From: Sphingomonadales bacterium UBA658
GTDB lineage: Bacteria; Pseudomonadota; Alphaproteobacteria; Sphingomonadales; Sphingomonadaceae
Assembly: GCA_002299195.1 (NCBI GenBank)
Contig: DBOA01000100.1
Span: forward strand, 1 to 7,712
Direction: 5' to 3'
DNA length: 7,712 nt
Positions 1 through 5,038 of this stretch are shown here, one piece after another. The notes below the pieces were generated by a model. The model was not told where the DNA came from. It saw nothing but the letters and a program-made list of their open reading frames with translations, and ran no database searches. The position numbers were made by a program, and so were the translations under genes. Numbering within the stretch: position 1 is the first letter of the stretch; each line of letters opens with the position of its first letter.

Positions 1-1016
1 GATGCTTCCGCAAAATCAGCAGACTCATTCACGATTTTCCGGATTTCCTTCTCAATGGCCTTCAACTCGTCTTCGCCCACGCCAAGGTCGGCCAGATATG
101 TTTTACATCCCTCAATAGGGTCACTGTTATCACGCACCGACTGGACTTCATCACGGCTTCTGTACTTCGCCGGATCGGACATGGAGTGGCCGCGATAACG
201 GTATGTCTTCATTTCAAGCAACACGGGCCCCTTGCCGCTGCGCACCCAATCTAATGCAACCTCGGCAGCGCCACGCACGGCGAGAACATCCATACCGTCA
301 ACCTGAATGCCCGGAATACGGAAGCTTTCCCCGCGGCGGTATAATTGGTCCTCGGACGACGCACGGTTTACGCTGGTGCCCATCGCATATTGGTTGTTTT
401 CGATGACAAATATGATCGGAAGCTTCCACAATTCCGCCATGTTAAAGCTTTCGTAGACCTGTCCTTGGTTGGACGCACCGTCGCCGAAATATGCGAGGCA
501 CACCCCACCATCGTTCGAATATTTGTGACCGAACGCAAGGCCCGCGCCCAGCGAGACTTGCGCGCCCACGATGCCATGGCCGCCGTAAAATTTATGCTCA
601 GTCGAAAACATATGCATCGACCCGCCCTTACCCTGCGAAATGCCCGCCGCTCGGCCAGTCAGTTCCGCCATGATCAGATTGGGATCAATGCCATATGCCA
701 ACATATGCCCATGGTCACGATAGCCGGTGATGACGCTGTCTTTGCCGGGCGTCAGCGCGGATTGGAGCCCAATGGCGACCGCTTCTTGGCCGATGTACAA
801 ATGGCAGAAACCACCAATTAGACCCAGACCATATAACTGCCCCGCTTTTTCTTCAAAACGGCGGATCAGCAGCATGTCGCGATAGAATTTTAAAAGCTCT
901 TCTTTGCTCGCTTTATATGGCTTTGGTTCGGTCGGACGCTCGCGGTTGGCCCGCGCGGCGTCTTCGCTCACACTGGCTTTCTTCGAAACAGATTTTTTCG
1001 CTGGAGTGGTTGCCAA
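1..1016 (-). CDS. pdhA: Pyruvate dehydrogenase E1 component, alpha subunit (3' end cut by the window edge)
   Basis: This is the thiamine-diphosphate-dependent E1 alpha subunit, which with the beta subunit decarboxylates pyruvate and acetylates the E2 lipoyl domain of the cytoplasmic pyruvate dehydrogenase complex. 338 codons are visible. The family is usually about 350 residues in this group, so roughly the last 10-20 are missing. Residues 1-35 are a Lys/Ala-rich, probably disordered tail. The E1 domain follows. The diphosphate-binding motif starts at GDGASNQG (178-185) and ends at the Asn pair 207-208, and the active-site loop YRYRGHSMSDP (273-282) carries His277. No ATG is available near the start. 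I chose TTG at 1016 because AAGGA lies 7 bases upstream and the frame gives MATTPAKK. It is downstream of ftsB with a 124-bp gap that may hold its own promoter. pdhB would be expected next, beyond the left edge. Identity is certain; the start is likely. Confidence 0.96.
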   Translation of the reverse strand, partial: MATTPAKKSVSKKASVSEDAARANRERPTEPKPYKASKEELLKFYRDMLLIRRFEEKAGQLYGLGLIGGFCHLYIGQEAVAIGLQSALTPGKDSVITGYRDHGHMLAYGIDPNLIMAELTGRAAGISQGKGGSMHMFSTEHKFYGGHGIVGAQVSLGAGLAFGHKYSNDGGVCLAYFGDGASNQGQVYESFNMAELWKLPIIFVIENNQYAMGTSVNRASSEDQLYRRGESFRIPGIQVDGMDVLAVRGAAEVALDWVRSGKGPVLLEMKTYRYRGHSMSDPAKYRSRDEVQSVRDNSDPIEGCKTYLADLGVGEDELKAIEKEIRKIVNESADFAEA

Positions 1017-1037
1017 AACAAGTTCCTTTAGTGGAAT

Positions 1038-1068
1038 TTTATATGTGCATGCATTGTCGCCTAGTCAA
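1038..1068 (-). promoter_or_regulatory. Candidate housekeeping promoter for pdhA
   Basis: On the minus strand TTGACT (1068-1063) is followed 19 bases later by TATAAA (1043-1038). Each hexamer matches the sigma-70 consensus at 5 of 6 positions. The predicted start would leave a leader of about 14 bases, just including the AAGGA ribosome site before the TTG codon. The 19-base spacer is longer than the usual 17, which weakens the call. pdhA could instead be read through from ftsB. Confidence 0.3.
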
Positions 1069-1081
1069 AATCGACCGAGGT

Positions 1082-1095
1082 GAAAAGCGCTTTTC
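1082..1095. repeat. Perfect 14-base palindrome upstream of pdhA (possible operator)
   Basis: GAAAAGCGCTTTTC is identical on both strands. It lies in the ftsB-pdhA gap, 13 bases upstream of the candidate -35 element of pdhA (1068-1063). That is a typical position for a dimeric regulator. No loop is available, so it would make a poor RNA hairpin, and no T-tract follows. The regulator, if any, is unknown. Confidence 0.3.
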
Positions 1096-1122
1096 CGCAA
1101 CGGAATGCACTGCATAGCTATT

Positions 1123-1138
1123 CATTCTACGAAGAATG
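1123..1138 (-). terminator. Short hairpin just after ftsB (weak terminator or attenuator at most)
   Basis: CATTCT-ACGA-AGAATG forms a 6-bp stem with a 4-base loop, two bases past the ftsB stop codon on the minus strand. No T-tract follows, so intrinsic termination is doubtful. It may only mark the 3' end of the message. Confidence 0.25.
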
Positions 1139-1140
1139 TA

Positions 1141-1452
1141 TCACTTTAAAGGAACGACAACCTCGTCAGGGGCAACAACGTTCAATTCCTTGCGCATTAA
1201 TTCGCCGGCCAAGTCAGGGTCGACATTATCGCGGTCCAGAAGCAACTGCCGATTCCGCAGAGCATCACGTTCCTTTTGTAGCTTTGTCAGTTCAATTTTA
1301 CGCTCACTCAGCGCCGCCCGATAGTCCGTCCATGCGATGATTCCGGTTGGCCCAAGAAGCGCATAAGACGCAATACCAAGCAAAGCGACAAGCGCCAACG
1401 CTGGCCCAATCACCGACTTCACATATTCAGGCTTTCGGTTTGAACGCACCAT
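1141..1452 (-). CDS. ftsB: FtsB/DivIC-family septum formation initiator
   Basis: This is a small bitopic cell-division protein of 103 residues, the normal size for FtsB. In the family it sits in the inner membrane, pairs with FtsL through its coiled coil and joins FtsQ to activate septal peptidoglycan synthesis. Visible here are a short basic cytoplasmic N-terminus (MVRSNRK), one membrane segment at about 13-34, a charged coiled-coil stretch at about 44-75 (ALSERKIELTKLQKERDAL) and the family's C-terminal ending with RKELNVVAPDEVVVPL (87-102). The gene starts 46 bp after the eno stop on the same strand, so the two are probably co-transcribed. The eno-ftsB order is common in proteobacteria, which supports the assignment. 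No clear ribosome site precedes the ATG, and a GTG is the next codon, so the start could shift by one residue. FtsB sequences diverge strongly; the call rests on architecture plus synteny. Confidence 0.88.
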   Translation of the reverse strand: MVRSNRKPEYVKSVIGPALALVALLGIASYALLGPTGIIAWTDYRAALSERKIELTKLQKERDALRNRQLLLDRDNVDPDLAGELMRKELNVVAPDEVVVPLK

Positions 1453-1498
1453 ATTCAGACAGAATCATATTTTCGTATAAATGGCAAGAAAGGAGGGG

Positions 1499-2773
1499 TC
1501 AGCGGAAAATACCCTGCCCGGCATATTGCGCCGACGCACCCAGTTCCTCTTCAATGCGGATGAGCTGGTTGTACTTTGCCAACCGGTCGGACCGCGCAAG
1601 GCTTCCGGTTTTAATCTGGCCGCAATTTGTTGCCACTGCCAAATCGGCGATGGTCGTATCTTCCGTCTCGCCCGAACGATGTGACATCACGGCAGTGTAA
1701 GAAGCACGGTGCGCCATCGACACCGCCGCCAGCGTTTCCGTCAGCGTGCCAATCTGATTGACCTTCACCAACAAGGAGTTGGCAAGACCTTTGCCAATGC
1801 CCATTGCCAAACGCTCTGGGTTGGTGACGAACAAATCGTCGCCGACCAACTGGACCTCGTGTCCGATCTTGTCGGTAATGGCTTTCCAACCTTCAAAATC
1901 GTCTTCGCTCATGCCATCCTCAATAGAGCAGATGGGATAATCCTTGCAAAGTGCAGCAAGGTAATCCGCCATTTCATGCGGAGAAAGCGAGAGACCTTCG
2001 CCCGAAATTTCATATTTGCCGTTGCGGAAAAATTCGGTCGCGGCGCAATCCAGGGCGAGCACAACGTCTTCACCAGCTTTAAAGCCAGCCTTTTCAATTG
2101 ACGTCATGATGAAATCAAGTGCGTCACGCGTGGACGCAAGATTTGGTGCAAATCCGCCTTCATCGCCGACCGAAGTCGCCAGACCCTTTTCGTGCAGGCC
2201 CTTTTTGAGCGTGTGAAAAATATCAGAGCCCCAACGAACCGCTTCTGAAATCGATCCTGCGCCAACGGGCATCACCATGAATTCCTGAAAATCAATCGGG
2301 TTATCGGCATGTTCACCGCCGTTGATGATGTTCATCATCGGGACCGGCAAGACATGCGCGTTCACGCCGCCAACATAGCGATATAACGGCAATCCACGCG
2401 CGTCCGCAGCGGCCTTTGCGACCGCCAAACTGACGCCCAAGATAGCATTGGCACCCAGGTTCGACTTGTTGTCGGTACCATCCAGGTCGATCATCACCGC
2501 ATCGACATTTTCCTGATCTTCCGCGTCGAGCTCCAACAGCGCTTCATAAATCGGGCCATTGACCGCTTCGATCGCCTGCAGCACGCCCTTGCCCATATAT
2601 TTGGACATGTCGCCATCACGCTTTTCAACGGCTTCATATGCGCCTGTCGAAGCGCCCGATGGAACGGCTGCGCGGCCAAAACTACCGCCTTCCAACAATA
2701 CATCGACTTCGACTGTAGGGTTGCCACGGCTATCCAAAATTTGGCGGGCATGTATGTCGAGGATCGCAGTCAT
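1499..2773 (-). CDS. eno: Enolase (phosphopyruvate hydratase)
   Basis: Enolase converts 2-phosphoglycerate to phosphoenolpyruvate in the cytoplasm, with Mg2+. In many bacteria it also binds RNase E in the degradosome. The 424-residue product is full length for the family. The N-terminal motif ILDIHARQILDSRGNPTVEV (4-23) opens the capping domain, and SGAST (39-43) is the mobile substrate loop. NGGEHADN (151-158) carries His155, and GDEGG (203-207) carries the general-acid Glu205. Metal ligands are Asp242 (LALDCA), Glu285 (SIEDG) and Asp312 (GDDL), Lys337 (KVNQIGT) is the general base, and SHRSGETED (364-372) is the signature loop. Every expected catalytic residue is present. The open frame continues 23 codons upstream, but the ATG at 2773 is chosen because GGAG precedes it by 6 bases and enolases begin with this sequence. 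It is the first gene of the eno-ftsB-pdhA run. Confidence 0.98.
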   Translation of the reverse strand: MTAILDIHARQILDSRGNPTVEVDVLLEGGSFGRAAVPSGASTGAYEAVEKRDGDMSKYMGKGVLQAIEAVNGPIYEALLELDAEDQENVDAVMIDLDGTDNKSNLGANAILGVSLAVAKAAADARGLPLYRYVGGVNAHVLPVPMMNIINGGEHADNPIDFQEFMVMPVGAGSISEAVRWGSDIFHTLKKGLHEKGLATSVGDEGGFAPNLASTRDALDFIMTSIEKAGFKAGEDVVLALDCAATEFFRNGKYEISGEGLSLSPHEMADYLAALCKDYPICSIEDGMSEDDFEGWKAITDKIGHEVQLVGDDLFVTNPERLAMGIGKGLANSLLVKVNQIGTLTETLAAVSMAHRASYTAVMSHRSGETEDTTIADLAVATNCGQIKTGSLARSDRLAKYNQLIRIEEELGASAQYAGQGIFR

Positions 2774-2798
2774 GGAAAGCTCCAGTAAAATCGTGATG

Positions 2799-2824
2799 GG
2801 AACAATGTCAGCGCGTCTATCGTT
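2799..2824 (+). promoter_or_regulatory. EcfG-type general stress response promoter (GGAAC-N17-CGTT)
   Basis: GGAAC (2799-2803) is followed by a 17-base spacer and CGTT (2821-2824). This matches the consensus recognised by the alphaproteobacterial general-stress sigma factor EcfG (GGAAC-N16/17-CGTT). It points towards the gene at 2974, giving a leader of about 140 bases, and lies just upstream of the eno start on the opposite strand. The motif match is direct; activity and the regulated gene are inferred. A match of this length can also arise by chance. Confidence 0.55.
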
Positions 2825-2842
2825 GTGTTGATGATTTGGCAA
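2814..2842 (-). promoter_or_regulatory. Weak candidate promoter for eno
   Basis: TTGCCA (2842-2837), a 17-base spacer and TAGACG (2819-2814) lie on the minus strand, about 40 bases before the eno start codon. The -35 is reasonable; the -10 matches only half the consensus. It overlaps the EcfG-type element on the other strand, and an inverted repeat TCGTTG/CAACGA (2820-2825 and 2840-2845) brackets it. Confidence 0.2.
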
Positions 2843-2889
2843 CGACGCTAAGACATATGGATTTTAAATGTAATTTTATGGTGCTATAG

Positions 2890-2920
2890 TTGACTAAGGC
2901 ACCGCCCGTGCAAATATAAG
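2890..2920 (+). promoter_or_regulatory. Candidate housekeeping promoter for the 2974 cluster
   Basis: TTGACT (2890-2895) and TATAAG (2915-2920) are separated by 19 bases, each matching the sigma-70 consensus at 5 of 6 positions. An A/T-rich stretch lies immediately upstream (2870-2880). Transcription would begin near 2927, giving a leader of about 45 bases. The element would provide basal expression next to the stress promoter further upstream. The long spacer limits confidence. Confidence 0.35.
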
Positions 2921-2973
2921 ATATAGCGGCGCCCATTTGAGTGCCCGCACTTAACCGATAGGAGCATATTCCC

Positions 2974-3525
2974 ATGGCCGAAACTGAAAAGCCAAAAGCG
3001 GCAGCGAAACCAGCGCCCGTGAAAAGAGCAACCGCCAAGCCTGCGGCTGCGAAGACAGCAGCAGTCAAGCCATCCGCCACTAAGTCGGCAAAACCCGCTG
3101 CGACGACTTCGGCACCCAGGGCCGTGGCAAAAGCGCAGCCTGCTAAAGGCAAAACCGACGGTGTTACATCAAAGGTCAAATCAGAAATGAATGGTTTCAA
3201 ATCCAAAGCAGCGGACAGCGCACGCGCCGCGGCTAAAAAAGGCAAAGACCGCGCGACAGAAGCCGTTGACAGCATTGGCAAACTTATCCGCGACAGCGCT
3301 GCGACCATCGATGACAATGTCGGCAAGCAATATGGCGATTACGCCCGTAGCGCAGCAGACATGGTCGAAGGCTTCGCTGGGAAGATGGACGCAAAAGATG
3401 TCGACGCCTTGGCCGATGACGCCCGCCAGTTTGTCCGCAAAAGCCCGGCAGTCGCGGTTGGCGCTGCAGCAGCTATTGGCTTTGTGCTCGCACGCCTCAT
3501 TCGCTCAGGTGGTAAAGACGCCTAA
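2974..3525 (+). CDS. YqjD/ElaB-like membrane-anchored protein with histone-H1-like basic tail
   Basis: This 183-residue protein has three parts. Residues 5-62 are a low-complexity Lys/Ala/Pro region (repeats such as KPAAAKTAAVKPSATKSAKP), like the tail of histone H1 or bacterial Hc1-type proteins. Residues 63-150 are predicted charged, Ala-rich helices. Residues 151-176 (RQFVRKSPAVAVGAAAAIGF onward) resemble the DUF883 C-terminus of E. coli YqjD/ElaB, with an arginine-proline entry and a Gly/Ala-rich membrane segment at 157-175. Family members are C-tail-anchored in the inner membrane, and YqjD binds ribosomes in stationary phase. GGAG sits 9 bases before the ATG. It is the first gene of the cluster, follows an EcfG-type and a sigma-70-like promoter, and ends just before a terminator-like hairpin. 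A ribosome-, DNA- or RNA-binding role for the basic tail is inference. The basic tail is much longer than I would expect for YqjD, and a similarity search could place it in another family. Confidence 0.82.
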   Translation: MAETEKPKAAAKPAPVKRATAKPAAAKTAAVKPSATKSAKPAATTSAPRAVAKAQPAKGKTDGVTSKVKSEMNGFKSKAADSARAAAKKGKDRATEAVDSIGKLIRDSAATIDDNVGKQYGDYARSAADMVEGFAGKMDAKDVDALADDARQFVRKSPAVAVGAAAAIGFVLARLIRSGGKDA

Positions 3526-3537
3526 TTAGACAGCATT

Positions 3538-3562
3538 AGCGGCTTTGCAAAAGGCCGCTTTT
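3538..3562 (+). terminator. Intrinsic terminator or attenuator between the first and second cluster genes
   Basis: AGCGGC (3538-3543) pairs with GCCGCT (3554-3559), with possible inner TTT/AAA pairing, and runs directly into TTTT. It lies 12 bases after the stop codon of the 2974 gene and 24 bases before the next ATG. The T-tract is short, so termination is probably partial and would lower expression of the downstream genes relative to the first. Confidence 0.5.
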
Positions 3563-3586
3563 GACCGATAAGTGAAACCAATAATT

Positions 3587-3979
3587 ATGGATCAACGTCA
3601 GGACGAATTGGTGGAGGATAGCCCGAAACCGGCAGAAGCGACCGCAAGCGAACAGGTTTCGTTGGTGATGGAAGATCTGCGCGCGCTGGTGACGGCCGAA
3701 ATGCACTATTACCGTTCGCGTCTTGATTACACGCGACACGTGTTCCGGTCTGCGTTCCTCTACGGCGCGATTGCGGCGTTTGCACTCATCGGCGCATCAA
3801 TCGCGTTTGTGTTGGGGCTGGTGCTGACTTTGGCCCCGTTAATCGGTCCGCTGGCGGCTACGTTGGTTGTCACTTTCACGTTTATCGTTGTTGCGTTCAT
3901 TTTCGGATCGCTGGCACGAAAATGGATGAGGAAAGTTTACTTTCCGGAAATGCAAGAGAATGTCGACGATCTTACCTGA
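3587..3979 (+). CDS. Phage holin family protein, YqjE-like (two membrane segments)
   Basis: A 130-residue inner-membrane protein. Residues 1-22 are acidic and probably disordered. Residues 23-55 form an amphipathic helix (VMEDLRALVTAEMHYYRSRL). Two hydrophobic segments follow at about 56-80 and 84-109 with a tight Pro/Gly turn (APLIGP), then a basic tail at 110-117. This layout is that of the 'putative holin-X, superfamily III' family (PF07332), which includes E. coli YqjE. The family name is historical. No phage genes are nearby, and chromosomal members usually sit beside YqjD-like genes, as here. Function is unknown; roles in envelope stress are plausible. The start is ambiguous: ATG at 3587 gives 130 residues and GTG at 3572 adds five, and neither has a good ribosome site. 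The next gene overlaps its 3' end by 20 bases, indicating co-translation. Confidence 0.82.
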   Translation: MDQRQDELVEDSPKPAEATASEQVSLVMEDLRALVTAEMHYYRSRLDYTRHVFRSAFLYGAIAAFALIGASIAFVLGLVLTLAPLIGPLAATLVVTFTFIVVAFIFGSLARKWMRKVYFPEMQENVDDLT

Positions 3980-4295
3980 AGACCCGGTCGTCACAGACCG
4001 CGAAAGCGTCATATTGTCGCATGCAGAACGACGTAATCTTCGGCGTAAGCTTAAGGGCAGCATCGATGTTGCTCAGGACATTCTCAACCCCCGCAACCAA
4101 GTTCGCAAATTGGTCGCGTTAAAAAAATCGCAGGCAAAAAAGGCTGCAGATGAGGCCGTCCAAGTGGTGAAGGACAAAGCACCGTTGATCGGCATAGTCG
4201 GCGCAGCGACATTATTGGTGGCCGCACGCCGTCCGATTTCGCGTTGGATTTCAAGCCTGCGAAAGAGTAAAACAAACACGCCCGTTGGCGATTGA
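3960..4295 (+). CDS. Small basic protein with one membrane segment, in the YqjK position (possibly DUF3618-like)
   Basis: An uncharacterised protein of 111 residues. The N-terminal third is polar, with a basic helix (ERRNLRRKLKGS, 23-34) leading into IDVAQDILNPRNQVRKLVAL (35-54). Residues 55-73 are a Lys/Ala-rich helix. One hydrophobic segment (about 74-89, PLIGIVGAATLLVAA) is followed by a basic stop-transfer region (RRPISRWISSLRK). The section up to NPRNQVRKLV faintly resembles DUF3618, a short alphaproteobacterial domain often found beside holin-family and DUF883 genes, but I cannot confirm it. The ATG at 3960 overlaps the holin-family gene by 20 bases, consistent with translational coupling; AAGAGA just before it is a weak ribosome site. 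It is third in the cluster, as yqjK is after yqjD-yqjE in E. coli. Sequence homology to YqjK is not evident. Confidence 0.72.
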   Translation: MSTILPEDPVVTDRESVILSHAERRNLRRKLKGSIDVAQDILNPRNQVRKLVALKKSQAKKAADEAVQVVKDKAPLIGIVGAATLLVAARRPISRWISSLRKSKTNTPVGD

Positions 4296-4309
4296 TATAG
4301 GAACGAAAC

Positions 4310-4759
4310 ATGAGCATGATTGGCGACAGCATCAAAACCGCAGCTGACAGCGCGAAAGACAGCCTTGCAACCGCGAAGGCGAAAACGACACAATCCACTG
4401 CTGCAGCACGTGCAAAGGCATCTGAAGCATATGAAAAGGGCAAGGGCAAAACAAGCGACGGCATTGACAAAAATCCGTTGGCTATCGTTTTGGGCGGCAT
4501 CGCGATCGGCGCAATCGTCGGCGCACTTTTGCCACGTACAGAGCGTGAAACAAAAGTTTTGGGTAAGGCCGGTAAAAAGCTGAACAAAAAAGCCCGCAAG
4601 ATGGCTGAAGCTGCGAAGATCGCCGGTAAGGATCAGGTCGAAAGCCTCGGCCTGAACGGCGACGCGTTGCGTTTGCAATTTAGGGACCTTGTCAGCAAAG
4701 CCGCTCTCGCTGTAAAGGCCGCGAGTCAGGCGGCAACGGATGCTGCCAAAGAAAAATAA
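4310..4759 (+). CDS. Ala/Lys-rich helical protein with central glycine-zipper membrane segment
   Basis: An uncharacterised protein of 149 residues. Residues 1-50 are rich in Ala, Lys, Ser and Thr with a repeating helical pattern (AADSAKDSLATAKAKTTQST), reminiscent of LEA-type or DUF883 proteins. A single hydrophobic segment at about 56-75 has regular glycines (LGGIAIGAIVGALLP), a glycine zipper that favours helix packing and oligomers. The C-terminal half (77-149) is again charged and helical (KAGKKLNKKARKMAEAAKIA) and ends KEK. The protein thus has helices on both sides of the membrane segment, unlike the C-tail anchor of the 2974 product. The start is set by AGGAAC 5 bases before the ATG; a second ATG follows two codons later. 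It lies 14 bp after the previous gene on the same strand. I recognise no named family with confidence. An envelope-stress or desiccation role is inferred from composition and context only. Confidence 0.75.
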   Translation: MSMIGDSIKTAADSAKDSLATAKAKTTQSTAAARAKASEAYEKGKGKTSDGIDKNPLAIVLGGIAIGAIVGALLPRTERETKVLGKAGKKLNKKARKMAEAAKIAGKDQVESLGLNGDALRLQFRDLVSKAALAVKAASQAATDAAKEK

Positions 4760-4771
4760 TTGGAAAACAGC

Positions 4772-4990
4772 GTGACCGACACAAAATTGCACCTCGTCTT
4801 TGGTGGACGGGTTGAAAACCCACAGACGTTGAAGTTTACGGATTTAGAAGAACTCGACATTGTTGGCATGTTTCCGGACTATGCCAGCGCAGAAGACGCA
4901 TGGCGTGCCGCCGCACAGCGCACGGTTGATGATGCCGAAATGAAATATGTCGTCGTTCATTTGCACAAGTTGCTGCAACCCGGCGCGTAA
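4772..4990 (+). CDS. DUF4170 family protein
   Basis: A small soluble protein of 72 residues without signal peptide or membrane segment. It matches my recollection of the alphaproteobacterial DUF4170 family: KLHLVFGGRV near the start, then LDIVGMFPDYASAEDAW (28-44), and KYVVVHLHKLL (58-68) near the end. The pattern of beta strand, helix with DAW, and final strand suggests a compact alpha/beta fold. The function of the family is unknown to me. Two starts are possible. TTG at 4760 directly abuts the previous stop codon. GTG at 4772 is preferred because GGA lies 7 bases upstream and it gives MTDTKLHLVFGG, the usual family start. Either way the gene follows the 4310 gene with almost no gap and is probably translated from the same transcript, ending just before the strong hairpin. 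Confidence 0.85.
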   Translation: MTDTKLHLVFGGRVENPQTLKFTDLEELDIVGMFPDYASAEDAWRAAAQRTVDDAEMKYVVVHLHKLLQPGA

Positions 4991-5001
4991 ATCCCGCATT
5001 G

Positions 5002-5032
5002 GACGTTACCCTGACCCCATCAGGGTGACGTC
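5002..5032. terminator. Strong 13-bp hairpin between convergent genes (bidirectional terminator candidate)
   Basis: GACGTTACCCTGA (5002-5014), a 5-base loop, and TCAGGGTGACGTC (5020-5032) form a 13-bp stem with one G-T wobble. It occupies the 48-bp gap between the DUF4170 stop (4990, plus strand) and the rhomboid stop (5039, minus strand), so it can fold in both transcripts. There is no T-tract on either side, so it may act with Rho, or by blocking 3' exonuclease, rather than as a classical intrinsic terminator. Confidence 0.7.
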
Positions 5033-5038
5033 AAAGCC

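Noticed and set aside
1423..1464. 13-codon upstream frame overlapping the ftsB start on the minus strand
   Set aside because: It starts at an ATG with no ribosome site and is too short to judge; overlap of this kind is expected by chance.
2774..2842. 23-codon N-terminal extension of enolase
   Set aside because: Enolases begin at the ATG at 2773, which has a GGAG ribosome site; the extension crosses the promoter region and resembles no enolase.
2817..3326. Minus-strand open frame (169 codons) opposite the 2974 gene and the intergenic region
   Set aside because: Ala/Val/Leu-rich antisense of the Lys/Ala-rich tail; it would run through both promoter candidates and shows no family features.
3587..3979. 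Holin annotation as a sign of a prophage
   Set aside because: No endolysin, integrase, structural phage genes or attachment repeats are present; chromosomal YqjE-type proteins share this family name.
4300..4304. Other GGAAC boxes (also at 1151 and 6294) as stress promoters
   Set aside because: None has CGTT at 16-17 bases; the one at 4300 is the ribosome site of the following gene.
4073..4792. Long minus-strand open frame (239 codons) opposite the third and fourth cluster genes
   Set aside because: It is antisense to genes with good ribosome sites and spacing, is rich in Cys/Phe in a way typical of frames opposite Ala/Lys-rich genes, and has no recognisable domain.
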